A stretch of 18,703 nt of DNA from contig BBXU01002550.1 in assembly GCA_001598975.1 (NCBI GenBank), forward strand, positions 1 to 18,703, in the 5' to 3' direction. The stretch's first letter is position 1. Each line of letters begins with the position of its first letter. The notes below the pieces were generated by a model. It worked only from the letters and a program-made list of their open reading frames with translations, was not told where the DNA came from and did not search any database. Made by a program: the position numbers and the translations under genes. The DNA is from Parachlorella kessleri. Taxonomy: Eukaryota; Chlorophyta; Trebouxiophyceae; Chlorellales; Chlorellaceae. Below are positions 10,501-18,400 of this stretch, piece by piece.

Positions 10501-13500
10501 GAGAGGAAAGAAAAGGGAAAGAAAGAAAACCTAACCTTAGTCCCTTCTGTTGTGCCTGCCTTGCTGCAGCCGCGGGGCGAGCTGCAGATTCAGCTGGAGG
10601 AGGTGCGGCGGGAAATTGCGATTCTGCGGGCCTGCCGTGATGTCAACATCTTGCAGTTCCAGGTGAGGTGCGGTGGGTGGGGTGAAGGGGGGGGGCCTGC
10701 TTTCTACTTCGTGTCCCCTCATATCTCACTTGCTGAACAGCCATGTGGGGTGAAACATGTGCGTAATCAGCCGCGCCCGAACAGACAGAGCCTGCCTGCC
10801 CAGTGCCTGTTTGTAGGGTCCACCAGGTGCGGGGTGGCTGTGTCAAGTGATACCTCCTTGACACCTCGGTTGATACCCTCCCTGATACCTCCCCCAGGGC
10901 GCCTACCTGTCCCCCGAGCGCACCCTGCTTGTGAGTGAGTACATGGAGGGGGGAGACCTGCTGCACAACATCGCCGCGGGGCGCGTAACGTGGTACCGAC
11001 GCGGCAGGAAGGTGCGCTGGCATGGACATTCAAGCAACAAGAGAGAGTTCTGATGGATAGAAAGGCGCGCTGGCATGAAGGGCTAAAGAACGTGAGGCAG
11101 GAGAGACGTGCAATAAAGACCCGGCCGGTAGAGTGCAACATGCTACGCTATGATAGGGTGTAGACAGTGAGGTAAACGAGGCGTGCAACGAGGTGTAGAC
11201 CTTGACTGGGGCGGGAGCGCTCTGTGTGGACGCCGTGCACATTGTCTTTCGCATGCGTCTCGGGTACATGGATTGGCGAGGGTGGGGCTTATTGCGATGC
11301 GAAAGCTGTTATGCATGGAGCCGGCTGTGTGCTGAGTTTGGTCGCTTGGAGGGTATGGGGGGGTGCCCTGCGATGGCTGCCTGGGTCGGGAACCCAGAAC
11401 CGTTGCTTCCATGCAGCAGCGTCAGTCGACTGCGTGTGTCTCTGTGGCCCATCGCTTGCAGGTCGTACGACGCATGGCTGAAGACATATTAGCATCCCAA
11501 CAGTGCCCTCCCGCAACCATGACACTGCCGTCCAGCTCAGCCCATGATGTGGCATGTACTGCTGTCCTGCTGTGGCTGCAGAGGGCTCTGGACGTGGCCA
11601 AGGGCCTGGTGTTCCTCCACTCCAAGCGCATCATCCACTTTGACCTCAAGTCGCCCAACATACTGCTGGCGAGGGATGGCACCGCCAAGATCGGGGATGT
11701 GGGCCTGGCACGCATCATGCAGGTGCGGCCCTTCTTGGCCATTTCTGCAATTCCCTTGCACTGCACTCCAAACTTCTTACCTGGTCCAGACAAGAAGTCA
11801 TCATGCAGGTTGCAGTTCCCTGCTAGTGTTGGCGACCCATTCCGAATCGGTGTACCACATGAGGGGCATTGCAGGTGTTGGCGAGCCATTTCGAGTGTCG
11901 GTGTGCTACATGAGGGGCATTGCAGTGTGCTACATCCATTTGTGCCACGCCTGTTTAAACGCAATGGACTAGCTGTGGGGTTCCTATTAAAGCTGGCCTC
12001 TAGCTCTGGCAGATGTCAGCAACTGAGTACCACCGGGCAGGGAGGTACCGCCCTATAAGCTTGCATCTTAGCATGCATGCTAAGCCTGAGCCCGCGGTCA
12101 GACTTACCATACCCCTGTGAAACTGTGCCGCGCCCGCCTGGGGTGCAGCTGGATTACGTAACCGGGGTAGCCAGCACCCTGGCCTGGGCGGCGCCCGAGA
12201 TCTTGTGGGGACAAAGGTGCACTGAGAAGGCAGACATCTGGTCTTTTGGTGAGTGGGCAGGGCAGGCATGCCGCGATAGACACCCCGCGCCACATACCAG
12301 GGCAGCGTGGTGGGCTGAGTAGTGTTGCCAGCCCTTAGAAATGGTACTTTGCACGTTGCTGTTAAACTAGTGGGTCGAGGGGGTTTGCGGGGGTCTGAAG
12401 CACAGTAGGACCTTGCTGAAATAGGTCATATCGTTGATAGTCCTCCACAAGTTTTGCCAGCGGGTGAGTGCTTGGGCGGCAAGCAGGCGTGTGTGCTCTC
12501 AGCGCGCCTCTGGGAGTCACGTGGGCAGTTCCTGGGGACATGACACACAAAGCTTCATGAGGGTTGTTCTCCTGACAACCAACCATGGGAAGCCGGCTGT
12601 TGTTGCGCAATGCCATGTCCAGCCCGCAGCAGCCAGCCCTCCAGGGCCCTTCCTCTGGGCTGCAGGTATCGTGCTGTGGGAGATCATCACCGGGGAGCAG
12701 CCAGAGCGGGGCGGCTGCGGGACGTGAGGTACGCTGCGCTGCCCTCTGCGGTGGTGCCACGTCGGCCGAGCCAGCCAGCTGGGATGTACCTGGCTGGGCG
12801 GGGCAGGGATGGCTCGGGGATTCAGCCTTCATTCCGCGAACTGAACTCGCTAGCTATTGCATTGGGCTGGGTTCTAGCATGCCACGGCGTGGTTGCTGCT
12901 GTGCTGTGCTGTGCTGTGTTGCATGTGGTATCGTGCGCCACCACCTGGCCTGCGATCCCTCAGTGGTTTTCCTCTAAATCAGCGGTTCAATTGTGTGTCA
13001 TGCTGCACGGCACAGGGTACCGCAGGAGTCATGATAGTGCCAGTAGCCTCGTCATGTCAGCAGCTGAGCTGGGTCATGCTGCGCTGCGGTGCTGTGTGCT
13101 GCGCTGTGCAGGGTGCCGCAGGAGTGCCCCGCTGAAGTCCGTGACCTCATGCTAGCCTGCCTTTAAGCCAGCCGTTCAGCTGGGTCATGCTGTGCTGCGC
13201 CGTGCAGGGTGCCGCAGGAGTGCCCCGCTGAAGTCCGCGACCTCATGCTGGCCTGCCTCCAAGCCAGCCCCAGAAAGCGGCCCTCAGCCCTGGAGCTAGC
13301 AGAGCGGCTCAGAGCCGTCCCAGACCTACCCCCTCCTGCCACCTCAGCAGGCGCCGGCGCCGGCGCCCTAGGTGTTGGCCGTGCTAGCAGGGACGCTGCT
13401 GGCTCTGTGCATGCTGGGCCCGCTGCGCGAGAGCAGCCCAGCAGCGGCGCGGCGGGGAGGGGGGCTCGGCTGCTCAGGGGTGGGGGGGAGCCGGCTCCTA

Positions 13501-14012
13501 TGATCACCGGTCCTCGCCCAGAGGGGGATGTCAGAGAAGGGAAGCTGCGGCTGCAGCAACCCAGCCGCATTGTAGCTTTCGGCGGCAGCTCGGGCGGTCT
13601 CAGCCGCTACCTGGGAACTGCGTTGGTGCCAGCTGCGGCAGCCTGGCCTGGACAAGTGGCAGGATGTCTGCCGGTAGAGGAAGAGCGCCGAGGGCTGGGC
13701 AGGGTGTCAGAAGCTGCCAGCGGCTCCGGCTCCTCTGGAACGCCAGCTAGCAGCGACGCCTGTGCGACTGCCCTCATGACAGCCGCAGCTAGCACTGACC
13801 TACCTGGGACGGCTGCTGCTGGTCCTCCAATCTTGCAGCACAGTCAACTGGCTAGCGCTGGGTTTCCACTGGCCGCGGTGCCTGCCACAGACGTTAGCCG
13901 TGCCGTGGGCTTTCCTAGTACCGAGGGCAGCAGCACTGGCAGTGACCCCGGCAGTGCCAAGCCCCAGGGTCTTACCTCGTCTACGGCAGGCACCCAGGGT
14001 GGGACTTGCTGA
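4572..14012 (+). CDS. LRR receptor-like protein kinase (LRR - TM - TKL kinase), 17 exons
   Basis: Exon model: 4572-4707, 4903-5047, 5420-5624, 6001-6125, 6437-6598, 6934-7040, 7343-7478, 7791-7924, 8287-8837, 9471-9723, 10042-10160, 10570-10662, 10898-11011, 11582-11722, 12149-12248, 12666-12723, 13208-14012. All introns are GT-AG with matching phases, giving about 1127 residues and a TGA stop. Order: signal peptide, LRRNT_2 cap, about nine to ten LRRs, Cys C-cap, Gly/Ser linker, transmembrane helix, polybasic stop-transfer, juxtamembrane region, TKL-type kinase and a Ser/Ala/Gly-rich tail. It should sit in the plasma membrane, with the LRRs sensing an outside ligand and the kinase inside. 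An ATG at 4479 would add 31 residues. The exon 9/10 boundaries are least sure: 9369 is an alternative exon 10 acceptor in the same phase. Introns (up to 633 nt) hold no other gene I can support. It could be two genes, but the phase-consistent bridge through the TM exon argues against that. Confidence 0.72.
6195..6280. repeat. Degenerate ~21-bp tandem repeat in intron 4 of the receptor kinase gene
   Basis: About four units of the type CC(T/A)GGGTGCC(T)(G)TTG..., spaced 20-22 bp, lie between the donor at 6126 and the next acceptor at 6436. Some units hold AG dinucleotides, but none is followed by LRR-like coding sequence. Confidence 0.6.
7670..7755. repeat. 41-bp tandem duplication in intron 7 of the receptor kinase gene
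   Basis: Two copies (7670-7710 and 7711-7751) start with CACACTCTCGTA and end with TTTCTGCAGGTCT, followed by the start of a third. Each copy contains a TTTCTGCAG acceptor-like site about 35-80 nt upstream of the acceptor used in the model (7790). Confidence 0.75.
8595..8663 (+). other. Transmembrane helix with polybasic stop-transfer
   Basis: Within exon 9, 23 uncharged residues (FPVAAVAVPVAVVAAGLALF and then L-A-W) follow a Gly/Ser linker. They are followed at once by T-R-R-R-R-R-R-Q-Q-E-R-R-R. By the positive-inside rule the basic side is cytoplasmic. This gives a single-pass type I receptor with the LRRs outside and the kinase inside. Confidence 0.8.
10103..10270 (+). repeat. 65-bp duplication of the kinase ATP-lysine exon segment
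   Basis: Positions 10103-10167 recur at 10206-10270, with an offset of 103 bp and one synonymous mismatch (T at 10139, C at 10242). The unit covers G-K-V-F-K-A-L through V-A-V-K-V-L-L plus the donor GTGGGT. A 38-bp unrelated spacer separates the copies. Confidence 0.92.
11826..11925. repeat. 49-bp imperfect tandem duplication in a kinase intron
   Basis: Copies begin GTGTTGGCG at 11826 and 11875 and both include CACATGAGGGGC or CTACATGAGGGGC followed by ATTGCAG. They lie in the intron after the catalytic-loop exon (11723-12148) and do not extend into coding sequence. Confidence 0.75.
12893..12920. repeat. (GTGCT)n short tandem repeat
   Basis: A run of GTGCT/TGTGC units in the last intron of the receptor kinase gene. 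Similar GTGCTGTG/GCTGCG wording recurs in the 96-bp tandem repeats that follow. Confidence 0.6.
13016..13270 (+). repeat. 96-bp tandem triplication across the last intron/exon boundary of the kinase gene
   Basis: Three units start at 13016, 13112 and 13208, each just after a CAG acceptor and beginning GGT(A/G)CCGCAGGAGT. The third is the real exon 17. The second reproduces 62 bp of its coding start with four differences and gains an in-frame TAA. The first is diverged and meets TGA after five codons. Confidence 0.88.
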
Positions 14013-15448
14013 GCCAGTACAGCATCCCCGGCCCAGGCCTCTGGCACAGGCGCTGCTCCTCTTGACAGCGGCCGCGCAGTGTCTAGCACCAGCTCCCACA
14101 TGCCTTAACCGCCCCCAACACCGCTCCAGAGGGCTCTCAATGTGCCGGTACGGAAAGGAATAATACGGGCTACCATAGGTGATACCATCAGCTGTACCCG
14201 CAACAGGGAGTGAGATCATGGACAATCAATACTCTGCACAAGGTTGACGACGTAAATAGCTCACGTGGCAGGGCATGCCAGATTTCTATAAGGGCCCCTT
14301 CGGGGGTCTCTTCTACCCTGTTGCTACAAGCCTCGCCTCTAGTGCTTTCAGACGTGTCCTGCAAAGCAATGCATCTTTTTTTTTGCCCGTTCTGAGGCTG
14401 CCACAGTGGGCCTCTGTTCCATGAACTCCCTGTTAAGATTAAGGTTACGGGTTAAGATTAATGTCTCCCAGCTTCCTTTGGCACAGCAGCAAAGCTTGTT
14501 TCGGCAGAGCTGTGAGGGCATGCGAGGTGCGGACAGATGTGAACTCAACTATAAAATAGGTCTTGAGCAGATGGAGGCCAGCTTTGTTGAAACGAGCTTG
14601 AAGGTCCCCCCCGTCTGGGCACCCACTTCTTTACAAATTGCTTGCCTTCTGTTGCCAACATTGTTTCCCTCGCATTTGCTGCTTTGGGCTTATCTTTGGA
14701 TCTAACACGGGCCCGGCAGGTCCCAAGAGTGAAAGTTGACAGTGGTTTGCTGCCTGCCTGTCAAAGTGTGCCACTAGATGGCGCGTTGCTTTGGTCCTCG
14801 CTTGCTTGCCTGGTGTGTATGCATTGCCTGTGGAAGCTATTGGTGCTAGGCCTTGCTGGCTACCCAGGTCCTTCAAGGTTCTGAAGTTCAAGTGACTTGT
14901 TTCATCTGTCAGTACTCGGATGTGCGGTTATAGCCTCAGATGTGAGGCTATAGCCGCTCCCTTGCTAGGGAGCGTGGGGTTGGCTCCATGCAGCCCATGA
15001 TGAACGATCGAGCTAGTGTGTAAAGGCTACTTGCAGACAGTGCACTGAGTACTCATGACTCAACCGCTGCCAGCGTGGCACGGTGCTACGCAGGGTCCAT
15101 AGCATGCAGATGCGAACTGCCGGCCCTGACCACCGGCATGCTAGGGCAGCCAAGGCAACTCGTGCACTTTCAGCTGCCTTTACCTTCAGGCATAGCTCCT
15201 GCACATATTGATCAGGGCAGTGTGATGTCGATATTCTTCAAGACGCAAGGGTCAGCACGGCATGCTTAGCTAGGAGAAGTGCAAGCCGTCTTCATCAATA
15301 ACAACATATGTCGATCAACATGTGCAACTGGTACGTCAGCATCAGGGAGAGCAGCTGGATGTCAGTGGTGCGCAAACCAGGTCTGCACATTTCGCCATGC
15401 TGCTAACGTAGCTTAATAACCTGATGTGGGCAGAGGAGGTCTTAAGCC
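14013..15448. other. Intergenic region between receptor kinase and glycosyltransferase-like genes
   Basis: This 1.4 kb follows the kinase stop and precedes the first exon of the next plus-strand gene. It should hold the kinase 3' UTR and the promoter of the next gene. I see no supported coding exon; the open frames here lack domain signatures. It contains a CCCC-TTCG-GGGG hairpin at about 14287-14299, a T run near 14371, two copies of GTTAAGATTAA around 14430-14461, a larger hairpin at 14926-14955, and a TGTAA at 15019-15023. TGTAA is the usual polyadenylation signal in chlorophytes, but one copy this far from the stop may be chance. Confidence 0.45.
14926..14955. other. 13-bp inverted repeat (hairpin), also a direct repeat
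   Basis: GGTTATAGCCTCA and TGAGGCTATAGCC form a 13-bp stem with one G-T wobble and a GATG loop. Read another way, GATGTG(C/A)GG(T/C)TATAGCC occurs twice in tandem about 20 bp apart. It lies between genes. Confidence 0.75.
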
Positions 15449-18400
15449 ATGCGAGCTGCGCTTGGTGGCGTCTCGGCTGTGAGTCAGCAACGCTACTTTG
15501 AAAGGTAGGTAGTCACCGTATGTGTACTGTGACCGAGCCCGCCACTGTTCGCAAGTTGAGTGGCTAGATGCCCTATTCTGAACTGCCTGAGCTGCCATCC
15601 AAAACATTCTGCCCTTGCCCGCAGGAGCATGCTATGTGATGTTAGTGCTCCGCTGGAACCTCCTCCAGCGGTCACTTCATACCTGCTTCTCTAGTCTTTT
15701 GCAGGCTTTGCAGGTGCTACCGCCCTGCAGCTGGCTATGCCGCCCTGCTGGTGCTCACTGCAACGCTGCTGGCGGTCCAGTGCCGGCGGGCGCAGCACTC
15801 ACTAGAGCCCCGCCGCGTCCTGCTGGCAGCGCCTGCAGCCAGCGACGGCAGGGAACCACAGGTGACAAGCCTCGCCGAGGACGGCCATGCAAGCTACAGC
15901 GGCGGCGGTGGCGGCAGCAGCAGCAGCAGGCGCAGCAGCGAGGGCATGATGGGCTGGCAGCGAAGAGAGGGAGAGCACACCAAAGCCAACGGGCAGCGGG
16001 AAGCAGGCAATGGCGGCCTGGCTGCCAGCCACACAGAGCAGCAGGGTGCAGCGGGGGAGGTGCAAGGCGGCAGTGGAGGCAAGGAGCTACCAGGACCACC
16101 AGCGCTAGCACGGCAGTGAGTCGCGGGTCGTGCATGACGTTTTGATGTTCACCCCGCCCTCGTGACTAATGGCATGGGTTGTGCACTTTGCCTGGCCTTC
16201 GGAGTGGCCCCCAGTAGGGGTAGCATCTTGTGCTCTACATTCTTCGAGCACGGCACCCCAAAGAGCACGGCACGCACTGTCGGGTCGTGAATGGCCCTGA
16301 GCGGCTCCATGTGTGACAGGGTCTCCCCTGCACCTCCCTGCTCTGCTTATCGCCCCCCTGGTGTGGACCCAGCAGGTGCTGCCGTACCCGGCTAGTGCAG
16401 CGCATGCCCCCCCCAGAGGGGCGGCTGGGCAGTGAGGCAGTGCTGACTAATGCCTTCTGCAGTATCTGGCTGTAATACCTTGTACCGGAGGAGTATTACG
16501 GCGCGGTTGGCCAGTGAGGCACTGCTGACTAATCCCTGCTGCAGTATCTGGCTGTACTCGCTTGTACCAGCGGATTACGACGGCGCAGGCGTGCTTCCCC
16601 ACTGGCTGCGGCATTACCTAGGGCTGGGCATCCGTCCGGCTAACTTCCTGCTGCTGGTCAACCACAACCCGGCCAAGTGAGGGGCTGCTTGAGCTGCTTG
16701 AGGGGGGGAATGCATGATCACAGTATCGTACAGTATGGTACAGTACAGACAGTGCGGTACAGTACAGTACGGTCCTGGAGGCAAAAGGCTAGGCGGCTGC
16801 ATATGGGTGGGCTGGCACCCAGGCCCAATAATGAGATGAATCAGGAGGGAGCCGAGCGGGAGCTGCTGCGCCAGCAGTGCCAGCTGGACCCACCCTAGCC
16901 TGCCCAGGTATCAGCCGAGATACCCCTAAGATACCCCCGAGATGCGCCTCCCACAGGGCTGTGGGAGCAGCTTGCCCCGGAGCAGGCCGCATGAGTCAGT
17001 GGATCATTGCGGACATTGCCGGCATTCTGCATAGCTTGGGGCCCACTTTGGGTTCTGGCAGGGCAGCCAGGCAGTGGGGTAGGTTGGTGGGGGTGTTTGG
17101 GGGGGGGGGGGGTCTCTGAACACTGACACCCGTAACATGTGTGCCCGCCCAGCACTGGCTCGTGCCGAGCATCGCCCTCCCGAACATGTCTGCGCAGGTA
17201 CACAAGCGAGGGCTTGGAGGCCGTCACCCAAGTGCTGCAGGACTTTGGTGTCCAGCACAGGTCAGTAGCTACTTGTTGTGGCTGCTCCTGCGCAGGGGGC
17301 CGGGCTGCCACGCATGGCCTCCTGTGGTTAGTGCTTGCCTTGCGGCTGTGGTCGGGATCCCACCCGAACATTTTGTGCATATGCCAACCTCAGAATGTAG
17401 GGTTTACACATGCGTGCGCCTGTCGGCCACCCTCCTTTCCTAGAGTGGCATGGCGCCTTTCCTGGGCTGCGCCCTGAGGCCTGAGCTTTTCCAACCCGCT
17501 TGCTGCAGGGTCTGGCGGGGGCAGTACAGCAGCGAGCAGCACCTGCTGCAGAAGCTGCTGCTGTTCAACGAGGTCATCACAGACCTGGAGGACTGGATAC
17601 TAATAGCCGACTCAGGTACCGCTCACTTCTGCCTGCCTGCCGCCTGATGCCACCCTCCCGAACAGCTAGCTCCTGTCAAGCCTCAGCACAAAAATACCCA
17701 CCTCAGAGTAGATGCTATCTCCTGCCAAACAAAAGTTCTGTGCGGGTGCCATGTCAAGCCTCAGCAGCAATGGACACCTACTGAGCATAGCTGCTGCATC
17801 CTCACAAGCAGGACTAGGGCTGTACAGGTACTGTGTTGTACTGGTACTGATGCCAGTCTTTGGCTGCTGCATGGCCCTTGGTCACGGCAGCAGGGCCAGG
17901 TAGCGGTACGCTATTAAACAAGACTAGACTAGCATGGCCCTTGGCTTCAATTGTGCCCAACTCCAGGCCGTTCCTGTGCGCCGCTGTGCTGCAGACGAGT
18001 TCCAGGACTATGGCGGCATGCCCGTCCCTGCCTTTCTGGCCCTGGCTGAAGGGCAGGGGGCGACGTATGTACAGGGGGCGATGGTAGACAGGTGAGGCGG
18101 CAACAGGCGGCGCCCCCCCAAATTGTCTTTTGCAGCTTGCTCCCCCCTTCCCGATTTTGCCTGCGTATCGAGGGGGCGATGGTGGACAGGTGGGGCGGCA
18201 GCAGGCGGCGCCCCTCAGTTCGTCTTTTGCCGCTTGCTGCCCCCTTTCTGCTTTTGCCTGCATATTGAGGGGGCCATGGTGGACAGGTGAGGCGGCGGCA
18301 GGCCGAATCCTACTCTGCAATACTGCACTGTGAAGTTGAGGAGTTCTCTCACTTGATGGATGTTGGGAGGCGGCAGTGAGGCCAAATGGGGGCCAAGCAA

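Larger units (their letters stand above)
10042..13330 (+). other. Protein kinase catalytic domain (TKL-like, non-RD)
   Basis: Exons 11-17 encode the kinase core. The glycine loop is L-G-N-G-G-F-G (from 10084). The ATP lysine is in V-A-V-K (AAG 10149-10151). The alpha-C stretch is L-E-E-V-R-R-E-I-A-I-L-R-A-C. The hinge is L-L-V-S-E-Y-M-E-G-G-D-L. The catalytic loop reads H-F-D-L-K-S-P-N-I-L-L (CAC at 11636), with Phe in place of the usual Arg. The Mg motif is D-V-G (GAT 11696-11698) rather than D-F-G. W-A-A-P-E and D-I-W-S-F-G-I-V-L-W-E-I-I-T-G follow. The last lobe has V-P-Q-E-C-P-A-E-V-R-D-L and P-R-K-R-P-S. K, E, both catalytic Asp and Asn are kept, so activity is plausible. The pattern fits the TKL group that contains the plant RLK/Pelle and Raf-like kinases; the exact subfamily needs a tree. 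Confidence 0.85.

Noticed and set aside
11363..12058. 231-codon plus-strand open frame around the catalytic-loop exon
   Set aside because: Only 11582-11722 is kinase-like. The flanks carry splice signals and a 49-bp intronic duplication and break the kinase alignment.
13016..13207. CRISPR-like or minisatellite array
   Set aside because: The equal spacing comes from duplication of an intron/exon boundary; units are coding-derived and there are no unique spacers between short repeats.
16797..16898. Possible extra exon in the glycosyltransferase-like gene (reads E-G-A-E-R-E-L-L-R-Q-Q)
   Set aside because: Joining 16676 directly to 17198 keeps phase 2 and gives a continuous family-like reading, so no exon is needed here.
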